A DNA stretch of 64,000 bases from contig CM055318.2 of NCBI GenBank assembly GCA_029255685.2, positions 4,283,001 to 4,347,000 on the forward strand. The letters are read 5' to 3'. The position numbers and the translations under genes were made by a program. The DNA is from Silene conica. Taxonomy: Eukaryota > Streptophyta > Magnoliopsida > Caryophyllales > Caryophyllaceae. Positions 1 through 15,481 of this stretch are shown in pieces. Within the stretch, counting starts at the first letter, position 1. Each line of letters starts with the position of its first letter. The notes under the pieces are model-generated. The model was not told the origin of the DNA, did not search any database, and saw nothing but the letters and a program-made list of their open reading frames with translations.

Positions 1-120
1 GAGAATATTTTTTCCAAAATTTAATCGCATCATGGAAATTTGGGCGGGAAAATTTTTAATGTGGGAGTGACACGTGTCCAATTAATGTATGGTGGTTCTT
101 CTTATATACTTTTATATAGA
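1..120 (-). mobile_element. Helitron 5' terminus (element continues past left edge)
   Basis: Read on the minus strand from position 120, the sequence starts TCTATATAAAAGTATATAAG, followed by an ACACGTGTC box and a TTTTCCCGCC box. The same ordered boxes start the Helitron at 60502, so the two belong to one family. The base outside the TC is A, as expected for Helitron insertion between A and T. The body runs leftward out of the window, so neither its length nor its 3' end can be seen. No coding sequence is visible in these 120 bases. Confidence 0.65.
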
Positions 121-746
121 TGCAGTCTATAAAAATTAATATTTCAATATATTATTTAAAGATCTTCATGATTTTATTTTAATTCGAGGGAAAAAAGTAT
201 TGAAACTATTCAAGAGAAAATGTCCTAAAAAATGTATTTTTGTGAAAATATTTTTTAAACTCCAAAGTTAATGATTTAATTTTATGAATATTTTCATATT
301 ATTGTGATAATTTTTTTCTCACGAAATTAATAATAACATTTTATAGTTTTGTGTTTATAGATAATAAATATGCGTCAAGTTATTTTTTAATAATGCATAA
401 ATGAAAACCTATCATTTTATTAATTAAAAGATTATAATTGAAAGTTTATTAAAATGATTATAATATAATGAAAAGATTTATTTTTTAATGAACGATTTTA
501 AAGTAACAAAATAAACATTTATTTCCATATTCAAGTAGAAGCATTATGGAAAGAAAATTTACGTAATTTGCTTTCGGACCTCGTTTTTTACTCAATAATT
601 TTAGTGCATGTTTGAGAATGCGACGGTGCTATTAAAGCCTTTTGGTTTTCAAGAGGTTTTGACATTTTCTTTACTCTATCCAAAATTGTTACATACTGAG
701 GATGACGGCTGAGTGAAAATTATACAATTTTAGGAAACGTATCCAA

Positions 747-1030
747 TTATTTAACGCATGTAAAGCCAAGTAGGTTAAAGTAGTTTGCACTTTTGGGATC
801 TACCGCTACTGCCAAAGTCGGTATTCCTTGTATAATCTCTTGAGAGGGAAACTCCGTGAGGAAAATCATGTGCGTAAAGGGGTAAAACTCACTCTCTTGA
901 TTCGCAGATGCTCTTAACGCACGGTAATGACCGTCGTTAGGAGCTATAATCCTGTCGGAATCCCGAACACAGTAGCTAGTATCATCAAAGCCCGATATGA
1001 CTACCCCATTTAAAAAAAAATTACTTTATT
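747..1030 (-). other. Unrecognised open reading fragment (possible exon or captured gene piece)
   Basis: On the minus strand a frame stays open for about 90 codons, from roughly 1030 down to a TAA at 747-749. It has no early ATG; its first methionine is well inside. The translation has a balanced, globular-protein composition, with segments such as DSDRIIAPNDGHYRAL, THMIFLTEFPSQEII and GIPTLAVAVDPK, unlike the low-complexity reading of the surrounding DNA. I do not recognise the family. No convincing upstream exon is visible, since stops and AT-rich sequence lie immediately 5'. It could be a terminal exon remnant, a transposon-captured fragment, or chance. Confidence 0.3.
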
Positions 1031-1493
1031 ATTGAAACATTAACCATTTTCAACCATATCGAAAATTTTAAATTATAAATGATCAGATGGGTTAAAATTG
1101 TTAACACAATACTGTATTGAGTAAAATGGGTATTGCAAAAATAACGACCCAAAATTTATTACAATCCGTATTCTCTTGGTAGATAAGAAATCTTATACTA
1201 TATTGAACAACTTTATTTATATGTCCGATTTATATCATCGGAATAGTTCAATAAATGAATTAGCCCAATGAAAGAGTTAAGATAACACACCGAGAAAAAT
1301 AAAAACTTTCATAATTTTCAACCATACGAACCAACAACTGCTACTTCTCTATCGTCGTTCACATCCGACTACTTATCAGTTATCACGTATGGCGAGACCT
1401 TCTAGATTTGTCTAAATTGTTCGAGAAGTATCTATTATATATCTATAAATCTATAAAATATAATCAAAAGCTATCCTAAAATGATTAATAAAC

Positions 1494-1563
1494 GCCACGT
1501 AGACAAAGCCACGTAGGATCCAAAAATGCCACGTAAATGCCACGTAAACTTATTGTCACGTAA
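1494..1563. repeat. Cluster of five CACGTA boxes
   Basis: Within 70 bp there are four GCCACGTA boxes and one CACGTA box, separated by short irregular spacers. The core resembles plant bZIP/ABRE-like (ACGT) sites. The cluster lies in repeat DNA more than 2 kb from the nearest gene start, so it is more likely part of a transposon subterminal region than a gene promoter. Confidence 0.55.
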
Positions 1564-1867
1564 TTGTCTTATAGATTTAATTCAATTTTCTATAAATTAA
1601 TTTAATCTATGCAACCGCTACTTTGTAAATTTACATGAAAATTTCATAATTAACTATACTATTGACATTTTAATTGATTTTTTGTAATAAAATATGTTAA
1701 TAAATGTCATAATTTATAATTAAAATTGATATTATTGGTGTAATTCACCATTCAGTGAATAAACCTATAGTAACTTGAGATTTAAAAGGATTGACAAAAT
1801 ACTCAAATATATTCTAAAATAAAAGAAATGTATTTTTTTTTTTGTGAAATATTAAGTTTATATAAAA

Positions 1868-1896
1868 CTAGTGTAACACCCGTGAAAAATCACGGG
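1868..1896 (-). mobile_element. Helitron 3' terminus, minus orientation
   Basis: On the minus strand the order is a 7-bp stem hairpin (CCCGTGA, 4-nt loop, TCACGGG; 1879-1896), a short TGTTACA-like spacer, then CTAG at 1868-1871 followed by T. Hairpin plus CTRR followed by T is the diagnostic Helitron 3' end. The body should extend rightward, but I could not find a convincing 5' TC end before the PRP4K gene, so the extent is unknown. Related ends occur at 21755-21784 and 62808-62837. Confidence 0.65.
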
Positions 1897-2413
1897 GTTG
1901 TGTACACTTATTTTTAAAGACGCCGTCGGTATATTTATTTGAATATATAGCAATTCTGTTTATTCGGACGAATTATTTTTTAACGGGATGTTTGAATATA
2001 AGATATATTAGGTGAAAAGATGAATTTTCTGGTGCACTAATCTTCGAATAGCTATTAGTAATGATTATAATATTTGGATTACTTATGATAAAATTAATAA
2101 ATAAGGTACATAAGAAAAAAACAATAGACGACTAAAAAAATATTAAATAACTAATAATGAGTAGTTTGGAAAGTTATTGTCTTTTGATGAAATACTTACG
2201 GATCATAATTTGACGGACTAATTAATACGATGAACAAAATAACTAATCAGGTACAAATATAAATTAAATGGGTGTACTAAATATATTTAGTTTGGTAACA
2301 AAGATACTGTATCCTTGAAATTCTCTAGAGGTAACACGTTATTAAATATAACAGCTGATAAGATACACGGATATTTATCTTCACATATTTTAGAAATAAA
2401 ACCGTGATTTTTT

Positions 2414-2981
2414 AATCATTAATTTAGTTGATAAACGGTTTGATTAAATTATGGAAAGATTTTATGGAATATTAATATTTAATATTTTATATGCTTGATT
2501 TGTATATACAGTAAGACTCTTTCGCATTAATTCTTTATGGAAAGATTTTCTTAATTAATGCTATATCCTTGGTACACGTTTTGATACATAAATGATTAAT
2601 TTAGTTGATAAACGGTTTGATTAAATCATGGCCAGATTTTATGGAATATTAATATTTAATATTTTATATGCTTCATTAATATTTTATATGCTTGATTTTA
2701 TGGCATAGAATATAATATTTTATTTCTTATTTTATTATTTTAGTTCTTGTTATGGAATATTTGCTAAAGAATATAATTATGGAAAGATTTTATGTATTTA
2801 ATTTTAAATACACGTTTTTATTATAATACGGTCAGAGTATTTGAATTTATATTTTATATTATGGAAACGTTTTTTATGGAATATATATTTTATATGGTGT
2901 ATGTCAAATTTTTAATAGAATGTTTAGGATAGATAGCAGTCAGAGTATTTGAATTTATATTTTATATTATGGAAACATTTT
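2414..2981. repeat. Interleaved direct repeats in AT-rich DNA
   Basis: An ~83-bp unit at 2414-2496 recurs nearly identically at 2591-2673 (period 177). A ~43-bp unit at 2831-2873 recurs at 2939-2981 (period 108). Short TATGGAAAGATTTTATGG-like motifs are repeated between them. This is not coding. It looks like internal subrepeats of a transposon or a small satellite-like patch. Confidence 0.6.
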
Positions 2982-3208
2982 TAAGCATTGACACAGTTTA
3001 AACAGAATGTACAAACCTGAGTTTCGAGTTTATTATGAATTGTCTCAAATGCTAGTAAATCTGGGCCGGCTCCTGCAAGAACCTGTAATCTTCGCCCGGT
3101 TTAACACTCTCATATTCCGCTGCCAAAAGAAATGGTTGATTAATCTCTCATATTCCTATGGTGGCCCGGTTTGTAATCATAAGAAACGGTAACTACGTAT
3201 AAACTTAC

Positions 3209-3329
3209 CTATATTCTGAGCCATCTTATAACTATTTTCTGCAAGTACACTAACGGTACTCCAGAACTCATCGCGGGATTGAAGTGCTAATTTAACACTC
3301 TTCACAAATAATGACTCCGCTTCTTCCAT
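3209..3329 (-). other. Coding-like exon fragment, unrecognised
   Basis: On the minus strand an ATG at 3329-3327 opens a frame of about 40 codons, with pieces such as MEEAESLFVKSVKLALQSRD and EFWSTVSVLAENSYKMAQNI. It ends at a good donor, G|GTAAGTTT, at 3208-3207. The amphipathic, helical composition and clean donor suggest a real or once-real first or internal exon. No partner exon was found to its left. It lies to the right of the Helitron 3' end at 1868, so it could be a captured gene fragment. The family is unknown. Confidence 0.3.
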
Positions 3330-3956
3330 TGAAGATGATTTCAGGAAAAGTGATGGATGGGAATGATTCTGAGAATGATTCTGGGAATGACTCTGAGAAT
3401 TAGATATAGGAAAGAGACGATTTAGAACGATTTAGAATAATTGTATTAAGAATGATTGTATTCAGAATGATTATGATTATATTCTGGTAAAATGAGAATG
3501 AGTCAAATTTGGAAGGATTTTATTCTGATTCAGTTTTTGTATTTAATAATAAATAAATTATTATTAAATTATTAAATTATTAAATTAATATGAGGTGGCA
3601 TAGATAAGTAAATCTGATTGGTCTACAAAAATGAAAATGTTGAGGATGAATGTGAGAGGTCGAAACACCCAACGCTGATACATGATTGCACCACGTAAGC
3701 GGAAATACATCGTTCTTTTATAGTAATAATGATTATAAGTTAAATATTTAAATAATTTTATATACACCGTTTAAACTACAACTACTATCATTATCCAACA
3801 ACTTGCCAAGTCTTAACCATCAGAAATATCGTATTGAGGGTCTTCCTTCTTTCTAAAACCCGATATTTTCCCCAAATTATCGAAACTCACCAAATCATTC
3901 ACTTCCAAACCCTAATTTTCCGTAGAAACTTCGATACCTTACAAACCTCTCCATCA
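3330..3956. other. Spacer and presumed promoter/5'UTR of the PRP4-type kinase
   Basis: 3361-3475 carries imperfect copies of GAATGATTCTGAGAAT and related units. 3540-3590 is AT-rich. From about 3800 the sequence becomes CT-rich, with CAAACCCTAA-like motifs close to a telo-box (AAACCCTA), which fits a plant 5'UTR for a housekeeping gene. The exact transcription start cannot be placed. Confidence 0.4.
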
Positions 3957-10053
<6,097 letters not shown>

Positions 10054-12005
10054 ACACAGATGCTGATTTTCTGACTCCAGAAATGCTGTTACTACCTATT
10101 GTACATTGCAGCCTTTATTTATATCAGATTCTAATCATTGGGCATTTATCTTTCTATCTTTTTTGGAATACTGCGGGCTTGAATGAAACGAAGGCTGCTT
10201 CTGGCATCATTCAGGTTGGTGGGCTCAGGAGGCTGGTAATTCCGGGACACTTAACAGCATTTCTCGGTGGAAATTGTTCATTTCTATTGTAAGACAACTT
10301 GCCAAAGGCAGTTTATTTCATTGTAATCATTCAGTGTGGCCATGGAAACTTATATTACATTTCTGCTCGTGTTCTGAATTGAATAAACTTTTCTGTATTT
10401 ATATCTGGGTCTCTGACTTATACACACCCTTCACCTTTATAATGAAATCCTAATTGATCGCAAGAGCTATTCTTTGATGGCAGATGAATATTTTTCCTCT
10501 TCATTCAAGAATTTTTTTGATGCTCTTTGCCTTGTTTAGCTGGAATTACATTGTGCTGATGTATCTGCTGCCAATTTATTTTCAAGCACTTCCCTTACAG
10601 TTATTAGTATATATGTACTTAATTGGTTTTTAGCTGTGTCCTAGTGATCCTAATCTTGTTTTTCATTCAGGACATCTCCAGTTCTTTGGGGAGGCAATTA
10701 TTTTCATAGAGGGCACCCTGGAGAAGGTACCTTTGTTGTTTAGACTTTAGAGGATCATTATTTTGGTACCCTTGTTAGTCTAAGAAATGTGATCATGAAA
10801 CCTCCTTGTAACGATACCTTCTGTATAGTTAGCACCCAAAATCAGCATACAATTTGAAGTGTTATATAAGATACATGATCATACCCTCAATATAGCACGT
10901 CTGATTTCATTCATATATCAACCTTCCATTTGTTTGTTTGTGTTTTTATGGGTTTGGTTATGATGATTTTTTTTTTGCTACGTACACCCCCCTCCCTCTA
11001 AACCCTCTGTCCGTACATTCTATTTTTCTAATGAATTTTTTATATCTGATCCATGGTTGATTAAACTGGAGGCGTTGTTCCTGGAGACTGTTCGTGCAGC
11101 TATCTCATGAGTACTAGCAGTGAGTTTTTTTACGGGATTATCTTTCCTGTGTATATAGATTAGGTAAATATTTTTGGCAGAGTATGGATGAAAATATTAA
11201 ATAAGTTGTGTGTTTACTGTCTTTCCATAGGATACTTCCAGCCTTGATGGTACGACTCTTTGTAAATGCGTCCGCATTTTTTCACTGAAGAATTTAGTTT
11301 GGGTTCTCTGAGATCTGTAAAGGTACTGTCTTGTTTTCTTTTCTTTTTTTTGTTTTCTTTGGACTTTTGGAATGTGCTTTGTACGCAGACTTTGTATAGG
11401 TGTCGGAATAGTGTATATATCCAAGTTACACTCACCATGAATCAAATTTTAAGGCACGGCAACGTTGTCCTAGAATAGTAATGTGGGTACATGGACACAT
11501 TAACAAGGACCTTCATATTTGAAAGAAAATTCTTAACTATTTTACCTTTGAAAATGAAACTGGAAAGTACTTAAGATGCAAGTCTTTACTTCTACTTTTG
11601 CAAGCGAGTTACGGATTTTATACCTATATCCTTGAGTGTCTTGTGTGATACGGGAATAGAAATGCTACTTCGTGTGCTATGTTCACATGAGACAAGCTAA
11701 CAAAAGGTAAAAACAGAAACTATAGTAGACATGCTCACACGCCATCCTGCTTATTGTGTATCCTTTGAGAAACTAGCCATGAATGTGCGTTTTTTAAGGA
11801 AAAAAGTAAAAAAATTCTTGTTTATATACAATTCTGTACTTCTACTTTTGCAAGCGAGTTACGGATTTTATACCTATATGATACGGGAATTTCCTAAAAG
11901 TGAAGATAGGCAGTTAGCGATGTTTGTAACCTACCAATGTCCATTTGAAAATTTCTTGTCATATGGGAAGACAAAGGCGAAGGACTGTCTATTATATTGC
12001 AACTT
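10054..12005. other. PRP4K 3' region and spacer
   Basis: The 3'UTR starts at 10054. Polyadenylation-like AATAAA-type motifs appear near 10381. Several later short blocks end in GT-type donor-like sequence (e.g. near 10726 and 11320), so the transcript may have spliced 3'UTR introns or alternative ends, but no extended reading frame supports coding. 10900-11700 otherwise shows nothing I can name. Confidence 0.35.
11587..11891. repeat. 43-bp direct repeat, 250 bp apart
   Basis: A 43-bp segment (TACTTCTACTTTTGCAAGCG...) at 11587-11629 is repeated exactly at 11837-11879. Both copies are followed by GATACGGGAAT, the first after a 17-bp interruption. This looks like a local duplication, not an element with recognisable ends. 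Confidence 0.8.
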
Positions 12006-12330
12006 TTTTAATTTTGCGAGAAACTACCTAATATTTTTTTATGTTTGTCTAACACTACCAAATTGAAATTAATGATAAAAAAAGTTAAAAATGCCAATCA
12101 AATTAGTCATAATTTTGTCCAAATTAGCCACTATTTCGGCCAAACTAGTCATAATTGTAGTAAAAAAATTGAAGTAAATGAGTTAGTAGCTAATCAAAAC
12201 AGTTGGTATGTACATAGCCAAAAATAATGTTTTTGAGTTAGAATTTTCTTTGATTTGATTGAAAATTTCAATTTGGTAGCGTTTAACTGAAGTTAAAATA
12301 ATATTAGGCAGTTTCTCGCAAAATTCAAAA
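12006..12330. mobile_element. TIR element (~325 bp MITE)
   Basis: The left end TTTAATTTTGCGAGAAACTA is matched in reverse by the right end TTTCTCGCAAAATTCAAAA. A second internal inverted pair, ACTACCAAATTGAAATT and AATTTCAATTTGGTAG, makes the whole element fold. There is no coding content. The superfamily is not assigned because the target duplication is unclear. Confidence 0.75.
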
Positions 12331-13090
12331 CTTTAGGTAGTATATTTATGAAAATGACTACTTCTGTTATTTATTTCCTTCAAAAAAAACTTCTGTTATA
12401 TATACCTTACTAGTACTAACACACTTCTTCCAGTGTTGAATTTGGCACTGGCATATGTTTGGGTCAAATTTGGTGGTTGGCATATAACTGCCGCATCTTC
12501 ATCCAAAGACTAGATATGATATATTTTTGTACAAGCTTAATTAGTTTTTGTGGGAATTGAGCTCAGTAGCTCTTGGTGCTTTCCTCGACAAATTGTTTGA
12601 GTCGACTTTGAGGATAGATGCAGGTCACAGTTTGCTCTTTGCTTATGGTGTACTGCCTATATCTGTTCTCTTACTAAATGCCTTGAACTTCGTGCTAAAG
12701 TACTCCCAATAATTAGTTGCTGAAAATAGGTGTAGAGGCTATTTACAATATACTAGTAATGAGCACTGCCACACGATTAACAGGGACATGGGCTCGTGGT
12801 ATTCCTGAATTTAGTGTAACATTTTTATTTCTTTTATTATGATGTTTTATACTTGTATACGATACTCTACATTCTTCCAAGTTTATCGTATGTTAGGACA
12901 TGTATAACTTGCGGCCCTTGCCATTCTCTGGTTTTACCGAATCCATCTGTCTCCAAGGTCATGTACTGCTTCTGTGTAAGATGTAAACTATGATTTTTTG
13001 GGTTTAGATACTATCTCACCCATTACTTGGAGAAGTTGATAAAATTATATTTACTCCATTCTTTCATACAGTAAATTTAACGTAGACTGA

Positions 13091-13490
13091 AATGATTGAC
13101 AATTATTGTGTTGGCGACCTGGATCTGCTAATGAACATACTGTTCAGCAGTTGTCTGAGGAAATTAGTCGTCTCTCGCATGGTTTCTGGTTTAGATTTTT
13201 AAACAGTTTCTTGTTCCTTGGTAGTTACCTGTTTCATGTGTGGAATAAGCTATTAAGTTATCAGCCTTGTCTTCCTGTGTTTACTCCCAAGTTATATTTA
13301 TTGCTACCACGAATCAGTGTTCATCATGCATTCATGCCGTGTGCATTCTTTTTTGCTTTGAGAGACGAGTTCTTGTCTTTTGACGAACCCGTGGATGTTC
13401 TGCCTTTATATGCTGCTAAGTTTGCTCAAGACGAGCGAGGCATGGAAGGTTTTTGTTACCGTGGTTTACCATGTGAAGCTTGGTAAGCCT
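13091..13490 (+). other. Coding-like blocks of unknown identity
   Basis: Block one (about 13105-13180) reads PGSANEHTVQQLSEEISRLS and ends at a possible donor, CATG|GTTTCT. Block two (about 13360-13486) reads LRDEFLSFDEPVDVLPLYAA and KFAQDERGMEGFCYRGLPCE before a stop. Both have protein-like composition and the two could be exons of one small transcript. A different frame also has an ATG at 13091. I do not recognise either block. It may be a lost gene, an extension of the PRP4K 3' region, or chance. Confidence 0.2.
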
Positions 13491-13919
13491 GCACCAAAAT
13501 TTTGGTTTGTTTCGCAATGAACATCTCTGAAAGTAAAGTTGAAAAATACGGAGTATGTTGGAATGACAACTCCACTTGAAAGGGATGTTGCCGGTGAAAA
13601 TCACCACGACTGGGCTTTTTAACGAGTAGGGAGGAGTTTGCAAAGTACTCGGTCTAGCACTAGCAGGTAAGATTCAACAATTGTGTAAAATTTTCTTCGT
13701 TATAATGTAGGCGGCTTCATTCAAGGGATTTAATTTTTAGACCCCCTACCTTGATGTCTCATAGGATCGGTATCCAATTTTCTGCTGTTACTTTGTTCGG
13801 ACTAATGGACTGATATCAGTTGCCTCGGTAAATCATGTACATTTCTAGCCTTGTGAAACAGTTGGTTTCTAATTCGTGATGGAATTAACTCTATATTGCC
13901 ACGAAGCACAAACGAGAGA

Positions 13920-13943
13920 GGGAACCACGAGTGGGTGGTTCCC
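13920..13943. other. Perfect 9-bp stem hairpin
   Basis: GGGAACCAC and GTGGTTCCC flank a 6-nt loop. The stem is GC-rich and perfect. No surrounding transcript is established, so the role is unknown. Confidence 0.6.
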
Positions 13944-14384
13944 TCGGCACTTTGTTAGAAGCTGCTTTAGGAGAAAGGTCAGAAGATGGTTCCAGGAATG
14001 TTTGGCTGACTAAAGTCGTACTGCAGCTTCGTAATCTGTCACTAATTGTGTAATGTGCTGCTTGCCAAAAAGATTGTGTAATGCAGAATAACTTAATTAG
14101 TAAATCGTACAAGTCACAACAGAGCAAATTACCGGAGGACCTGGTAACTGTATTTTTCTTTCGGCGAACATTGTCCGAGAAGTGTGTGTACAAAGGGTTA
14201 TTTCACAGAAATAATCCAACGTATACCCTTATCTTTTAATATTAATCATTGCTAGCGATTAACTGAGAAAAATCCAAATTATAACCTCAATTATCTTTCA
14301 CTCAACTTTGTCTACTTTCAAACTCTTATTTTCGGTAAGCAAGCACGTTACTTTGACTTACTTTTTGTTTTTGCCTTCACCTAC

Positions 14385-14851
14385 GTAGCACCAAAACGGA
14401 CACGGACACGACACGGACACGGAAGACGGCATGTCATGAAATTTAAGACACGGGACACGGCATTTAAATTTAATAAAATATACATTTTTTAGTTATAAAT
14501 TTTTGATTTTATTTTTGTAAAAGTATTTGATATTATTTTAAATAAGTGAATGTAAAAATTGTCTTTCATAATAAATTTATTTTCATTCCTCATCCGAATC
14601 AATATTCTAATTGATCTCTTTTGATAGCGCATTTCTCATATCAAGAACATTATTCACCGCAAATGATAACCAAATATCGTGGACACGCGACGGACACGAC
14701 TCAAATACTATGGACACGCGTCCAAATAAATGTAGAAAGTTAGATACGGCTGATTAGGTGTTGGCACGTTTCGGCGTGTGTCCGTGAAGTGTCGGTGTCA
14801 GACACGGTGTCGGACACGGTACGGCTCATTAGGAGGAGTGTCCGTGCTACC
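14385..14851. mobile_element. TIR element rich in CGGACACG repeats
   Basis: This ~467-bp block starts GTAGCACCAAAACGGACACG and ends GTGTCCGTGCTAC. Both ends carry many GGACACGG/CCGTGTCC words and the centre is AT-rich. A ~95-bp left-end fragment of the same family recurs at 40517-40612. It is non-autonomous with no reading frame, and the superfamily is uncertain. Confidence 0.75.
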
Positions 14852-14854
14852 TAG

Positions 14855-15481
14855 GCCTTCATTTACCAAAAGTCAGTGAAGGTGACCTGCTAGCCTACCG
14901 ATAATAAGAGTTTAAAAATAGTCAAAGTTTAATGATAGATAAATGTGACTATAGGTTGAATTTTTCTTAGTTAATGGTTAATATGGATTAATATGAAAAG
15001 ATGAGACATAGCTTGGATTATTCTTAGAAATAACCTAATTTAAAAACTCAACCACACCTTACACTGTCAAATTCAACTGCCACCCCAGCCTGCACAACCA
15101 CCACATGTATTTCAAACGAGAAAGAAAAATAACGTAAACGTGACTATTTTCTTTTTGATAGTTTAAGAAGAAACTTTGAGGAGGTGTTTGAATTGAATGA
15201 AATGGATTTGATCTATTCCAATCGGACTTTATACCCCTTTTCTTGTGGATTTAAACTTCATTTTTCCGTCTATAACTTGTGTCAAATTCCAATTCAATAT
15301 TATCTCGACTTGTTGAACCAAACGATCTAAAACGATAATTAATGGTTGATTTAGTACCACGTAGTGCAATTTGTAGATGATTTTTAAATCGGCAATCTTA
15401 GACCACAATCCTGACATACACTGGAAATCTTAGACTACAGTGACAGTCTCACTGAAATTTTCCGATTTGAGGAACACAACA
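14855..15481. other. Spacer and presumed promoter of the plastid membrane protein gene
   Basis: This stretch is AT-rich with no recognisable gene or element. The sequence immediately before 15482 is the presumed 5'UTR. No clear TATA box can be assigned. Confidence 0.35.

Larger units (their letters stand above)
121..1860. other. AT-rich repeat-laden spacer
   Basis: There is no recognisable complete gene. The stretch is strongly AT-rich apart from roughly 780-1010, which has coding-like composition (separate entry), and a CCACGTA-box cluster near 1500. The motif ATCTATAAATCTATAAAATA near 1441 resembles a Helitron 5' start on the plus strand and the CCACGTA boxes lie just inside it, but no paired 3' end was found. 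Confidence 0.5.
12331..14384. other. Spacer with possible unrecognised transcript
   Basis: Most of this stretch is featureless intergenic DNA. The exceptions are the coding-like blocks at 13091-13490 and the strong hairpin at 13920-13943, listed separately. No promoter, tRNA or rRNA was recognised. Confidence 0.35.
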
